In this document: positions 53,118 through 62,289 of the stretch, in pieces | Numbering within the stretch: position 1 is the first letter of the stretch | Layout: the number at the start of each line of letters is the position of its first letter | Source of the DNA: Novosphingobium sp. SG751A | GTDB taxonomy: Bacteria > Pseudomonadota > Alphaproteobacteria > Sphingomonadales > Sphingomonadaceae | DNA length: 64,000 nt | NCBI RefSeq assembly: GCF_013149295.1 | Contig: NZ_JABGCB010000006.1 | Span: forward strand, 1 to 64,000 | Reading direction: 5' to 3' | The notes under the pieces: generated by a model | The model's database searches: none | The model's input: only the letters and a program-made list of their open reading frames with translations | What the model was told of the DNA's origin: nothing | Position numbers and translations under genes: made by a program

Positions 53118-55394
53118 TCAGAAGCGGAAACCGGCCTCTACGCCCACAGTGCGGAAAGCATCGGAAGTCAGCAGTTGCGTGTAGCCCGCGCCCGTGGCGG
53201 AGGTGTCGCGAAAGCCGGTGCCGATGCTGGTGGCGAAGTGCTGATTGGTCAGGTTTTTGGCCCAGAGCGTCAGGCGATAGCGCTTGTCGGCGCTCTCGAG
53301 GCTGAGCGAACCGTTGAGCAGGCCATAGCCCTTTTGCACCGTATTGGGGTCGGAATAGGCGAAAAAGACATTGGAGCGATAGGTATAGGACAGTGTAGCC
53401 TTGGCGCGCAGTTTATCATTGATTTCATGGGTATAATCGCCCGAAAGCGTGTAGGCCCATTTCGGCGCATTGGCCAAAGGCTGGCCCGAAACGTCCTGTG
53501 TGCTGTTGGCCGCGCAGCCTAGCGCAAGGGTCTGGCCGGGATAGCAGGCGATCACGAAACCTTCGACCTTGGTGTCGGTGTAGGCGACGTTGGCCGACAG
53601 ATTCAGCCCCGGTGCGGCCCGCGCGATGGCTTCCACCTCGACGCCATTGGCCGTCAACTTGCCCGCATTGGCAAGCGTGAACGTGCTGAGCGCGGCATTG
53701 AAGGTCTGAGCCTGAAAATTGGTGAAAGTCTCGTGGAAACCGGTGACGTTGAGTGTCAGCTTGCGGTCCAGCATCTGGGTGCGCAGGCCGAATTCAAGAT
53801 TGCGTGCGATTTCCGGTTTCAGGATCGCCTGCCCCGCATCGACAATCGACGAGGTCAGATTGTTGAGCAGGTTGATTGCCGGGCCCTTATAGCCGCGCGT
53901 ATAGGTGACATAGGCCATCACATCGCGCGAGATCTTGTAATCCGCCCCCAGCTTGTAGCTGAAATCCGTGTTCGAGAAATGCAGCGTGGGCGAGGTGTAG
54001 ACAGGCCCGCCAAGACCGGTGGCCGGGCCATTCGCGCCCGCCAGAACGCTGCGTGCGAAATTGGCGGTGGCGTTTTCGGCCGTATAGCGGAAACCGCCGA
54101 TCAGCGAGAGCGCATCGGTGGGGTGATAGGTGAATTGGCCAAAGGCGGCGGCATTGTTATTGCGGATCGAACGATCGACCTGATTGCCCAGATATTGGCC
54201 TGAGGGCAGGGCGGTAAAGCCGGTCCCCTTGACCTGCGTTATCGTATCAAGGTTCTGATAAAAATAGAAAAGTCCCAGAACATATTCGAGCCGCTGTTTC
54301 GCGGGCGAGGTGATGCGGATTTCCTGGGTGAACTGCCTTTGATGCTGAAGCGCGTTGTTGACGTTGTAAACATCGACCTGCACGCCGTCGGCATCATTGT
54401 TGTCGAAGGTCTTGAAGGCGCGATAGGCGGTGACGCTGGTCAGTGTCTGGCCCAGGATTTCGGTGTTGAATTCGGCCGAAACGCCGCCTGCGCTCTGATT
54501 GCCGAAAGTGTCGCCATCCACATTGACCGTGCGGTTGAGTGGGCCAAGCTGTTGATTGGCGGTGAGTTGCGCGCGGGTTTGGCCGTTGTAATAGGTGGTG
54601 GTGGGCAGGATCGAGCGGATGGTCGAGACGCAGCAGCGGCGATTATTGGCCGAATAGTCGCCGATAATATAGAGTGAGCTGTTCTCGCCCATGTCCCACA
54701 GCAGCTTGCCACGCAGGCCCCATGTGTTGATATTGTTGAGGTTCTGGCCGTTATACAGATTGGTGATGACGCCATCAGCGGTCGAACGGAAACCCGACAG
54801 ACGCAGACCCAGCGTACCATCCTTGAGCACCAGCGAGGTCGAACCCTTCAGGCGGAAATCGTTGAACGTGCCATAGCTGATCGTGCCATCCACGCTGTTG
54901 CGCGTCAGACTGGGCTTTTCGGTGACAAGGTTGATCGCGCCCGCGCTGGCGTTTTTGCCGAACAATGTACCCTGCGGTCCGCGCAGCACTTCGACCCGGC
55001 TGATGTCGCTGAAATCAAAGAAGGAAGCCGCCGAACGGCCAATCACCACGCCATCGATCACGGTCGAAACCGAAGGCTCCACCCCGTCCGAAAAATTGAG
55101 CGTGCCGATGCCGCGCACCGAAACGCCCTGGCCGCGGGTGTTGGCGCTGTTGGTGAAATTGACTGAAGGGGCGATCTGGGCGAGCTGTTCGATCCCTGCC
55201 ACGCGGTTGGTGGTCAGCGCAGCACCGCTAAGCACTGAGATCGAGACCGGAACGTTTTGCAGGTTCTGTTCGCGCTTTTGTGCAGTCACGATGATTTCGC
55301 CGGGGGCGGGCTCTGCGCTTTGAGCATGAGCCTGCGTCATCGTGGCCATCGCACACACGGCGCCGGCCAGCAAAAGCTGGGGTCTTATCGTCAT
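53118..55394 (-). CDS. TonB-dependent outer-membrane receptor of the sulfatase operon
   Basis: A 758-residue receptor: signal peptide (TQAHA), EIIVTAQKREQNLQNVPVSISVLSG, plug with GVSVRGIGTLNFSDGVEPSVSTVIDGVVIGR and SRVEVLRGPQGTLFGKNASAGAINLVT, barrel ending VGVEAGFRF. It probably imports the sulfate ester, or sugar sulfate, that the following sulfatase cleaves. GAGGAGAGGGAA precedes the start. Two LacI-type operators lie 47-78 bases upstream. Confidence 0.92.
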   Translation of the reverse strand: MTIRPQLLLAGAVCAMATMTQAHAQSAEPAPGEIIVTAQKREQNLQNVPVSISVLSGAALTTNRVAGIEQLAQIAPSVNFTNSANTRGQGVSVRGIGTLNFSDGVEPSVSTVIDGVVIGRSAASFFDFSDISRVEVLRGPQGTLFGKNASAGAINLVTEKPSLTRNSVDGTISYGTFNDFRLKGSTSLVLKDGTLGLRLSGFRSTADGVITNLYNGQNLNNINTWGLRGKLLWDMGENSSLYIIGDYSANNRRCCVSTIRSILPTTTYYNGQTRAQLTANQQLGPLNRTVNVDGDTFGNQSAGGVSAEFNTEILGQTLTSVTAYRAFKTFDNNDADGVQVDVYNVNNALQHQRQFTQEIRITSPAKQRLEYVLGLFYFYQNLDTITQVKGTGFTALPSGQYLGNQVDRSIRNNNAAAFGQFTYHPTDALSLIGGFRYTAENATANFARSVLAGANGPATGLGGPVYTSPTLHFSNTDFSYKLGADYKISRDVMAYVTYTRGYKGPAINLLNNLTSSIVDAGQAILKPEIARNLEFGLRTQMLDRKLTLNVTGFHETFTNFQAQTFNAALSTFTLANAGKLTANGVEVEAIARAAPGLNLSANVAYTDTKVEGFVIACYPGQTLALGCAANSTQDVSGQPLANAPKWAYTLSGDYTHEINDKLRAKATLSYTYRSNVFFAYSDPNTVQKGYGLLNGSLSLESADKRYRLTLWAKNLTNQHFATSIGTGFRDTSATGAGYTQLLTSDAFRTVGVEAGFRF

Positions 55395-55440
55395 TTCCCT
55401 CTCCTCATGTGTGGCCGATTCCGGCCCGACAATCTGCTAT

Positions 55441-55472
55441 GACAAGGTTGTCTTAAATGGGACAACCTTGTC
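55441..55472. promoter_or_regulatory. two phased LacI-type operators
   Basis: GACAAGGTTGTC (55441-55452) and GACAACCTTGTC (55461-55472), each with perfect GACAA/TTGTC arms; start-to-start 20 bases, two helical turns. They lie between the LacI gene and the receptor gene and so should control the receptor-sulfatase operon. Confidence 0.75.
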
Positions 55473-55536
55473 TCAAGCGGACCGCGCCTGTCAAGAGAGG
55501 TGAGAAAATTCTAAATAAGGTGATGATGAAACAGGA

Positions 55537-56589
55537 TTATTGCGCAGCGGGTGGGGCCACCGACTGGCGAATCTTCAATTCATAGGCGATGGGAATGGTC
55601 CGCGCCTCCAATTCCTGGTCCTCCATCGTCGCTGCGATCAGCGTGTCGGCGGCCATGCGTGCCATGGTGATGGTGGGCTGGCTGACCGTGGAAATGCGCG
55701 GCCATGTCGATTGGGAAATCAACAGCCCGCCGAAGCCGAAGATCGACAATTGCCCGGGCACATTGAGCCCCCGTTCGAAAGCAGCAGCCAGCACCCCGGC
55801 TGCCATTTCGTCATTGGCGGCAAAAATCGCGCTGGGAGGCGAGGGGCCATCGAGCAATTCACCCCCGGCGCGCTGGCCCGAAGCGAAGGTGAAGGCCCCC
55901 TGACAGACCTGTAATTGCGCGTCAGGCGCCTGCGCCATCGCCTCGCGAAATCCGTCGAGCCGCCCGGTATGCGCGAAATGCGACGCAGGCCCCGTAATAT
56001 AGCCCAGCCGCCGATGTCCCTGATCCAGCAGATAGGCGCCGATTTCGCGCCCCGCCGAATGGTTGTCGATCACCAGACAAAGGCCGCGCCCCAATTGCGT
56101 GCCCGGATTCATCCGCGCATAGCGCACTTGCCGCGCGTCGAGTTCATCGAGCAGCCATCCCGTATCGCACAAAGGCGGCATCAGCAGCAGTCCATCGAAA
56201 CTGACCGCATCGAAGCAATCGGCCAGCCATGCCTTGCCCGCCGCCTCGTTGCTGTTATCGATATTTTCGGTGACGAGATGGAAGCTGGCCGCCTGACAGG
56301 ATTGCAGCATGCCGGTAATGATATCAGCAATATAGCTAGGCAGGCGGTTGCCTTCGTCGAGCGAATGGATTTCCGCGCCGCTGCTGACCAGCAGCCCCAG
56401 AATCGAGGAGCGCCCGCCGCGCAATTGCTGCGCAGCACGGTTGGGCTTGAAGTTCAGTTCGGCCATCGCCTGTTCGACTTTGACGCGATATTCCTCGCCC
56501 ACCTTGGGATGTTTGTTGAGCACCCGCGAAACGGTCTTGAACGAGACGCCCGCGCGATTGGCGATGTCGATGATGGTGGGCCGGGACAT
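55537..56589 (-). CDS. LacI-family transcriptional regulator
   Basis: A 350-residue LacI protein. Headpiece TIIDIANRAGVSFKTVSRVLNKHPKVGEEYRVKVEQAMAELNFKPNRAAQQLRGGRS is complete with hinge helix; the effector domain follows (ILGLLVSSG, GHRRLGYITG, AIFAANDEMAAGVLAA). It lies directly upstream of the receptor-sulfatase operon on the same strand. Effector probably a sugar or sugar sulfate, by family habit. Confidence 0.92.
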   Translation of the reverse strand: MSRPTIIDIANRAGVSFKTVSRVLNKHPKVGEEYRVKVEQAMAELNFKPNRAAQQLRGGRSSILGLLVSSGAEIHSLDEGNRLPSYIADIITGMLQSCQAASFHLVTENIDNSNEAAGKAWLADCFDAVSFDGLLLMPPLCDTGWLLDELDARQVRYARMNPGTQLGRGLCLVIDNHSAGREIGAYLLDQGHRRLGYITGPASHFAHTGRLDGFREAMAQAPDAQLQVCQGAFTFASGQRAGGELLDGPSPPSAIFAANDEMAAGVLAAAFERGLNVPGQLSIFGFGGLLISQSTWPRISTVSQPTITMARMAADTLIAATMEDQELEARTIPIAYELKIRQSVAPPAAQ

Positions 56590-56650
56590 AGGCGGCCATT
56601 ATGTGCAGGATGTTGGCCCGACGAACAAGATGGTGCGCGGAATTTCCGGC

Positions 56651-57277
56651 TCAGCGGCTTGAGGATGTCGCCAGCCTGAGGCCAAAGGCGACGAACAGCC
56701 CGCCCGTCAGTCGGTCGAGCGCGGGCACCGCGCCGGGGCGCCGCAAAAAGCCTGAAAGCGGCACTGTTGCCGCGATCAGCAGCGCGAACCAGATAAAGGC
56801 CAGCAGTACATGCACCCCGGCCAGAAAGAAAGTATAGGCCGCCACCGACACGCCCGCAGGCACGAATTGCGGCAGGAAGGTGATATAGAACACGCCCATC
56901 TTGGGGTTGAGAATATTGGTGAGGAAGCCCCGGCGAAAGGCGTCCTGTCCGCTTTGCGGGGCGCTATCCGCGTTCATTTCCAAAGCTTTGCGCGGATGGA
57001 TCAGCAATTTGACCCCCAGCCAGAGCAGATAGGCCGCCCCGGCCATCTTCACCGCCGTATAGGCCATTTGCGAAGCCTGAAGCAGCGCGCCCAGCCCCAG
57101 AGACACTGCCCCGCCCCAAATCAGGCAGCCCAGCGCGATTCCCGCGCCCGCCATGGCCGCCGGTCTGCGCCCCTCGACGCTGGCGGTGCGCAGAACCATT
57201 ACCGTATCCAGCCCCGGCGTGATGGTCAGCAAGGCGGCGGCGGCAACAAAGGCAAGAAACAGCGGAAGATTGGCCAT
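56651..57277 (-). CDS. LysE-family amino acid/metabolite exporter
   Basis: A 208-residue membrane protein with about six hydrophobic segments and the LysE/RhtB marks: LTITPGLDTVMVLRTASVEGRRPA near the N-terminus, AAYLLWLGVKLLIHP and RRGFLTNILNPKMGVFYITFLPQFV. The family exports amino acids or homoserine lactones. It stands alone between the LacI gene and the toxin gene; no regulator is adjacent. Confidence 0.9.
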   Translation of the reverse strand: MANLPLFLAFVAAAALLTITPGLDTVMVLRTASVEGRRPAAMAGAGIALGCLIWGGAVSLGLGALLQASQMAYTAVKMAGAAYLLWLGVKLLIHPRKALEMNADSAPQSGQDAFRRGFLTNILNPKMGVFYITFLPQFVPAGVSVAAYTFFLAGVHVLLAFIWFALLIAATVPLSGFLRRPGAVPALDRLTGGLFVAFGLRLATSSSR

Positions 57278-57308
57278 GGCCCAAGGCTAATGCCGGTTGG
57301 CCCGGCGA

Positions 57309-57629
57309 TCAATCCTTCTCGTCATCCATCCATGCGGCCATGTCGCGCCGGGCATGCAGGACGCGCCAGACGTCGATATGCGTGGTAAAGCCCATATAGA
57401 ACACCAGCCACGGAAAACCCTTCAGCCGCACCGTTCGCAATCCTGGCAGGTTGAGATCATGCGCCCAGCGGGTCGAGCCTGCGCCGGGCGTGGCGCCGAT
57501 GAAACGATAGGCCTGTTCAAGCGCGTCGATGAAGGCATAGGCGGTGTCGAGCCCGGCTTCCTGTACGTAATGATCGACGGCCTGCTCAATATCCTCCAGC
57601 GCGCGGGCGCGAGGCACGACGGGGAGCAT
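57309..57629 (-). CDS. parE: ParE/RelE-family toxin
   Basis: A 106-residue ParE-type toxin: ARALEDIEQAVDHYVQEAG helix pair, GSTRWAHDLNLPGLRTVRLKGFPWLVFYMG core and DVWRVLHARRDMAAWMDD end, the standard ParE C-terminal motif. It lies 5 bases after the antitoxin gene. ParE toxins poison DNA gyrase; a ribosome-dependent RelE action cannot be excluded from sequence. Confidence 0.88.
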   Translation of the reverse strand: MLPVVPRARALEDIEQAVDHYVQEAGLDTAYAFIDALEQAYRFIGATPGAGSTRWAHDLNLPGLRTVRLKGFPWLVFYMGFTTHIDVWRVLHARRDMAAWMDDEKD

Positions 57630-57634
57630 GGGGA

Positions 57635-57874
57635 TTACGAAGGTTTGCGCTGTGCCGCGCGCTCGCGAAGGCTCTGGAAATAACCGGCATCGGCAGGCGC
57701 TCCGGCGGGCGAACGCGCGCCCTCAAGCAGCATTTCGCGCAAGGCCTGCGCATCCTGATCCTTGCGGATCAATTCGCGGACATATTCGCTGCTCGTGCCA
57801 TAGCCCCGGCTGTTGACCTGTTGGTCCACAAAGGCCTTGAGCGTGTCGGGCAACGAGATGTTCATCGTGGACAT
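57635..57874 (-). CDS. parD: ParD-family antitoxin
   Basis: A 79-residue antitoxin with a ribbon-helix-helix N-terminus (NISLPDTLKAFVDQQVNSRGYGTSSEYVRELIRKDQ) and a C-terminal toxin-wrapping tail (YFQSLRERAAQRK). The first ATG (57874) or one three codons on (57865) may be used. It binds ParE and its own promoter. On a secondary replicon, the pair would kill cells that lose it. Confidence 0.9.
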   Translation of the reverse strand: MSTMNISLPDTLKAFVDQQVNSRGYGTSSEYVRELIRKDQDAQALREMLLEGARSPAGAPADAGYFQSLRERAAQRKPS

Positions 57875-57892
57875 AGGCCGTATATAGCGTCT

Positions 57893-57909
57893 TTGGCAAA
57901 AATTGGCAA
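57893..57909. promoter_or_regulatory. direct repeats upstream of parD
   Basis: TTGGCAA occurs at 57893-57899 and 57903-57909, one helical turn apart, 19 bases upstream of parD. This suits binding by a ribbon-helix-helix antitoxin for autoregulation. GTATATA at 57880-57886 may be part of the -10 box. Confidence 0.45.
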
Positions 57910-57913
57910 GATC

Positions 57914-58369
57914 TCAGCCGATGCGGAAAATCTCCAGATGGACGCTGGGCCCGCGTTTCCCTCCCGTGGCCAGAAACAGCGAGCGATTGACCCAATCGTA
58001 ATCAGGATGCCCGCTTTCCAGCCGGATGAAGGTGCGCATGTAATAGGCTTCGAAGGGCACATCCTCGCCCCCGGCGGCGCGTTCGGCCACTTCCGGCGTC
58101 ATATGGCGGATGCCCTGCGAGATCACCTCGACCACTGCGCCATCATCGGTTTCAATGGCATAGCGGGCATCAAGCTGGGCCAGACCGCCCGCCTGCACCA
58201 CCTGCCAATCGGCGCCGATATTGAGGATGCGCCCGTTGATCCGCTCGCCCTTAGCTGTGCCGCCCATGATGGGGATGATCCGCCGCGTGCCGCCCGGACA
58301 CTCGCCCATCTCATGCGGGCGCGTCAGGTTGATGGCCAGCGTGCAGATGGGCTCAAGCAAGGGTGTCAT
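57914..58369 (-). CDS. DUF3237-family protein
   Basis: A 151-residue protein with the DUF3237 pattern: GGTRRIIPIMGGTAKGERINGRILNIGADWQVV, DARYAIETDDGAVVEVISQGIR and TFIRLESGHPDYDWVNRSLFLATGGK. The family is a beta-barrel of unknown function, often next to flavin monooxygenases of aromatic breakdown. The ATG at 58369 lies inside the end of the monooxygenase gene (17-base overlap), so it is co-translated. It may convert or bind the hydroxylated product. Confidence 0.85.
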   Translation of the reverse strand: MTPLLEPICTLAINLTRPHEMGECPGGTRRIIPIMGGTAKGERINGRILNIGADWQVVQAGGLAQLDARYAIETDDGAVVEVISQGIRHMTPEVAERAAGGEDVPFEAYYMRTFIRLESGHPDYDWVNRSLFLATGGKRGPSVHLEIFRIG

Positions 58370-59660
58370 GATCGAACCTTTCCGCCATACGCGCGCCCTC
58401 GGCAATGATCGGCGGCGCGGCGTTCAGCGCATCGCGGGCAAAACCGGCGGCCGTCTGATAGGCCAGCATGAATTGCTTGCGCTCGGCTTCGGGGATCACA
58501 TCGTCGATATCGTCAAACGTGCCGCCGCAGCGTTCATCGACCAGATTGAGCAGCCCGAACGGCCCGGCCCCGCGATTGCGCATGGCCAGTTGGCCCACCG
58601 GCCCGCACAATTCGGCGTCAAACGCGGCCAGAGCCTGCGCATTGACGCCATGCTCGATCAAGCACCGGCCCAAAGTGCGCGCATCGACAATCGCCTGAGA
58701 CGCGCCGTTCGATCCGGTGGGATACATCGGATGCGCCGCATCGCCGATCAGCGCCACCGGCCCATCGACCCAGGTGGGGATCGGATCGCGGTCGATCATC
58801 GGATTTTCATAGGCCACATCCGAGCGCGCCAACAGCGCCGGAAGATCGAGCCAGTCATAGACGAAACCATCAAAATGATGCGCAAAATCAGTTAGTTCAC
58901 AGGGCCGAAACCACCCCGTCTTGGTCCAGTCATGCGTGGCGTCATAGGTCTGCTCGGCGATCCAGTTGATGTCGGCCAGCCCGTTTTCATCGGGCGCCGA
59001 GATCGGATAGATCACCACCCGGTGCCGATGCGTACCAAGGCCCACAAAGGACGAACCCGTGCGGATCGGCACACCCCGCGCCGTGCCGCGCCACATCAGC
59101 GTGCCGCCCCAGCGGATCGGCGGCTGATCGGGATGCATCTGGGCGCGCACGCTGGAATGGATGCCGTCCGCGCCGATCAGCAGCGCGCCATGTTCATCCA
59201 CCGCCGTTCCATCGGCCAGCGTGACATGGGCCACCACGCTGCCATCGGCCTGTTTGGTATATCCGGTGACTTTTTGCCCCAGCCGCACCGCATCCACGCC
59301 CAGCCGCTCGACCACATGGGCATAGAGCAGCAGGTGGAACCGCCCGCGATGCACCGCATATTGATGCCAGTGATAGCCCGCGCTCTTGCCGCGCGGCTCG
59401 CTGTAAATATCCTTGCCGTTCAGGCCCACCAGCGCCCATTCCTTGGCGGCGATACCGACGGCGTCCATCTCGGCCTCGCCAATGCCCATCGCGGCCAGTT
59501 CACGCACCGCATTGGGTTGCAGATTGATGCCCACGCCCAGCGGACGCAATTCAGCGATGCTTTCAAACAAGGTGCAGGGCACCCCGATCTGGTGCAGCGT
59601 CAAGGCCAGCGCCAGCCCGCCGATGCCGCCCCCGGCGATCAGAACACGATTTTGTGTCAT
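58353..59660 (-). CDS. FAD-dependent aromatic hydroxylase-type monooxygenase
   Basis: A 435-residue class A flavoprotein monooxygenase: RVLIAGGGIGGLALALTLHQIG (FAD fold, residues about 5-25), LLIGADGIHSSVRAQM (DG motif) and VALIGDAAHPMYPTGSNGASQAIVDARTL (GD motif), with NWIAEQ in the substrate face. It is nearest to 3-hydroxybenzoate 6-hydroxylase/salicylate hydroxylase-like enzymes; the aromatic substrate is not defined. The ATG at 59660 is chosen because it gives the conserved N-terminus; the frame runs 48 codons further. It is divergent to the next TonB receptor. Confidence 0.9.
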   Translation of the reverse strand: MTQNRVLIAGGGIGGLALALTLHQIGVPCTLFESIAELRPLGVGINLQPNAVRELAAMGIGEAEMDAVGIAAKEWALVGLNGKDIYSEPRGKSAGYHWHQYAVHRGRFHLLLYAHVVERLGVDAVRLGQKVTGYTKQADGSVVAHVTLADGTAVDEHGALLIGADGIHSSVRAQMHPDQPPIRWGGTLMWRGTARGVPIRTGSSFVGLGTHRHRVVIYPISAPDENGLADINWIAEQTYDATHDWTKTGWFRPCELTDFAHHFDGFVYDWLDLPALLARSDVAYENPMIDRDPIPTWVDGPVALIGDAAHPMYPTGSNGASQAIVDARTLGRCLIEHGVNAQALAAFDAELCGPVGQLAMRNRGAGPFGLLNLVDERCGGTFDDIDDVIPEAERKQFMLAYQTAAGFARDALNAAPPIIAEGARMAERFDHDTLA

Positions 59661-59845
59661 TGCATCCTCAAATCCGAAACTTGCGCCGATAGTGCTATCG
59701 TCCGCAACATTCCTGCGCCGGTAAACCAGCGTACCGTTCAAAGCAAAACATTTGCGGGGTGACATTGAAATGTCACGGAATTGACCAACCCCTGTCATCC
59801 GCATCGTCGAAAGGCGCCTTACGAATCATAAGGGGGTCTTGTTCG
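59661..59845. promoter_or_regulatory. divergent promoter region, monooxygenase / TonB receptor
   Basis: 185 bases between divergent starts. The ribosome binding site of the receptor (AGGGGG, 59831-59836) is visible. GTGACATTGAAATGTCAC (59759-59776) is a palindrome with 8-base perfect arms (GTGACATT/AATGTCAC) and a strong candidate operator for both units. Confidence 0.55.
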
Positions 59846-62269
59846 ATGTTGTCTTCACGTTTGCTCGCGGCCAGCGCTCTGGCCGCGATTGTCGCCGCTT
59901 GCCCGCTGCACGCCGAAACCGCGCCTGCGGCTGATGCTGCCGTTATGGATGATGGTCTGGAAACCATCACCGTCACCGCGCAAAAGCGCAAGGAAGACCT
60001 GCAGACCACGCCGATCTCGATCTCGGTGCTGACCGCTACGGGTCTGGAAAACCGCCATGTCACCTCGCTGCTCGATCTGGGCGATGGCGCGATCCCCAGC
60101 CTCAAGGTTGCGCCGTTCTTTTCGCGGCCGGGCGCGCTGATCGTCAACATTCGCGGCGTGGGCGTGCTTTCGGACTCGAACCAGCCTGCGCGCGATCAGG
60201 GCGTGGGCGTTTACGTCGACGGCGTTTATCAGGGCCGCGCGCAAGGCCTGGGCACTGCGCTGTTTGATGTTGAAAACATTGAAGTTCTTAAAGGTCCGCA
60301 AGGCACGCTCTTCGGTCGCAACACTGAAGGCGGCGCGGTCAATATCGTGACCAAGAAGCCCAGCGGCAAGTTGAAGATGAACGCCACCGCGGGCGTTGGC
60401 AACTATGGCAGCAACAAGGCCGAGATCCACCTCGACCTGCCCGAATTTGCCAATATCTCGCTGAAGATCGATGCGGTGAAGGCCCAGCGCGACGCCTTTG
60501 TGAAAAACCCGCTGCAAGGGGCATTGGGCTTCAATTCCTATGACAAGCGCGGTTTCCACGTCGAAGCGCTGTGGAAGCCCGCGGCGAATTTCACCGCCGA
60601 CCTGTCCTATGACAATTCGCATGACGAGACGAGCACGCTCTATCAGCAGCAGATCTCGGCAGGCACCGGCCTGCCCGCGTCGAGCAGCGGCAGCGCGGCG
60701 GTTCCGGCCAATCTGACCGCGGCCCTGTTCAGGCTGGAGCCGCATCGCGCCTCGGTGGCCGCAGTCGGCGTGCCGCAACAGCCCAGCGTCGGTCAGGCCG
60801 AAGGCTTTCGCCTTGGTCTGGAATGGCAGGTCGCGCCCCATCTCAGCCTGCGTTCGATCAGCGCCTATCGCGACATGACGCAGACCCAGTATGACAATGG
60901 CTCGGCCAGCACCTCGATGCAGCAGGGTTATACCTCGACCGCGACCTTCGCCAATTTCGCCTTTGGCCGCTACAGCCTCGCGCCCTTCCGTCAGAATCAG
61001 GTCAGCCAGGAATTTCAGGTGGTTGGCGAATTGCCGCGCCTGAAATATCAGGCCGGTGCACTCTATTATGTCGAGCGTGTGCAGGACAGCGCGCAGGCAT
61101 TCAACACCGTGCAGTTCACCGATGCGGCGGGCAGCGCCTATACCGTCCTGCCGCTCGATTACAGCAAGCAGACCATCCAGCGCGCCAGCCATGTGAAGAC
61201 CACCAGCACCGGCGTCTATGGTCAGGCGACCTATACGCCCGCGATCATGAACGACGCCGCGCATCTGACGGTGGGCGCGCGCTGGACCAATGACAAGAAG
61301 AACGGCAGCCTGTTCACGGTCAATGGCGCGACCCCGGTGGTGCCGGTCAACGGCGTCAACGTGACGGCTCCGGTGCTGCTCAATGCGTCGTGGTCGCGGG
61401 TCGATCCGCTGGTCAATCTGTCGGTCGATGCCTCGCGCGATGTGCATCTCTATGGCAAGTGGAGCACCGGCTATCGCGCGGGCGGCGCCAATTCGCGTTC
61501 GCTGGCCTATCGCTCGTTCAATCCTGAAACGGTTTCGATGTTCGAAATCGGCGCCAAGACCGAATTTTTCGATCACCGCGCCCGTTTCAACGTGGCCGCC
61601 TACGCGGGCAGCTACAAGAATATTCAGCTTGATTTCAGCGGCCTGTATGAAGACGTCGTCAACGGCGTGCGCGTGGCCACCACCCGCACCACCACCGACA
61701 CCGTCAACGCGCCGGGCACCGGCCATATGAAGGGCGTCGAGGCCGAACTGACGCTGGCCCCGGTCAAGGGCCTGACGCTCAGCGCGTCCTATGCCTATAA
61801 CCATGTGTCGATCCCGGCCACGGTCAACCCGTTCCCCCAGACCGGCGGCGTGTTCATCACCGTGCCGGTGCCGATCTATCAGGTTTACACCCCCGAACAT
61901 TCGGCCAGCGGCTCGATCGATTACGAAATGCTGCTGGGCACGGGCGATACGAAGCTGCGCTTCCACCTCGATGGCAATTATGACTCGGGCTATTACGCCA
62001 ATTACACCGACTCGAACTATGACAGCGTGAACCGCTCGGTCCGCTTTGCTCAGCCCAAGGGCGACGCCGGACTGGTGTTCAACGGCCGCATTGCTCTGGC
62101 CGACATTGAGGCTGCCAATACCGGCGCCAAGGTGACCATCGCCATCTGGGCGCGCAACCTGTTTAACGAAGAACACATGTTCTACAAATCGGGCAGTGCG
62201 CAGGCAGGCGTGAGCGGTTTCTTTAACGACCCGCGCACCTTTGGCGGCGAAATCAACGTCAAGTTCTGA
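59846..62269 (+). CDS. TonB-dependent outer-membrane receptor
   Basis: An 807-residue receptor: signal peptide (CPLHA), LETITVTAQKRKEDLQTTPISISVL, plug with VNIRGVGVLSDSNQPARDQGVGVYVDGVYQGR and EVLKGPQGTLFGRNTEGGAVNIVT, barrel ending FGGEINVKF. It is of the VTAQKR group used for organic substrates. Start at the ATG 59846; the frame is open upstream. It forms an operon with the phosphatase gene, whose start is 20 bases after its stop, and is divergent to the hydroxylase/DUF3237 pair, so an aromatic ligand is plausible. Confidence 0.92.
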   Translation: MLSSRLLAASALAAIVAACPLHAETAPAADAAVMDDGLETITVTAQKRKEDLQTTPISISVLTATGLENRHVTSLLDLGDGAIPSLKVAPFFSRPGALIVNIRGVGVLSDSNQPARDQGVGVYVDGVYQGRAQGLGTALFDVENIEVLKGPQGTLFGRNTEGGAVNIVTKKPSGKLKMNATAGVGNYGSNKAEIHLDLPEFANISLKIDAVKAQRDAFVKNPLQGALGFNSYDKRGFHVEALWKPAANFTADLSYDNSHDETSTLYQQQISAGTGLPASSSGSAAVPANLTAALFRLEPHRASVAAVGVPQQPSVGQAEGFRLGLEWQVAPHLSLRSISAYRDMTQTQYDNGSASTSMQQGYTSTATFANFAFGRYSLAPFRQNQVSQEFQVVGELPRLKYQAGALYYVERVQDSAQAFNTVQFTDAAGSAYTVLPLDYSKQTIQRASHVKTTSTGVYGQATYTPAIMNDAAHLTVGARWTNDKKNGSLFTVNGATPVVPVNGVNVTAPVLLNASWSRVDPLVNLSVDASRDVHLYGKWSTGYRAGGANSRSLAYRSFNPETVSMFEIGAKTEFFDHRARFNVAAYAGSYKNIQLDFSGLYEDVVNGVRVATTRTTTDTVNAPGTGHMKGVEAELTLAPVKGLTLSASYAYNHVSIPATVNPFPQTGGVFITVPVPIYQVYTPEHSASGSIDYEMLLGTGDTKLRFHLDGNYDSGYYANYTDSNYDSVNRSVRFAQPKGDAGLVFNGRIALADIEAANTGAKVTIAIWARNLFNEEHMFYKSGSAQAGVSGFFNDPRTFGGEINVKF

Positions 62270-62289
62270 TGAAAACGGAGGGAATGGCC

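Noticed and set aside
59855..62176. Minus-strand open frame of 773 codons opposite a TonB receptor
   Set aside because: Composition-driven shadow frame; the plus-strand receptor has signal peptide, plug and terminal Phe.
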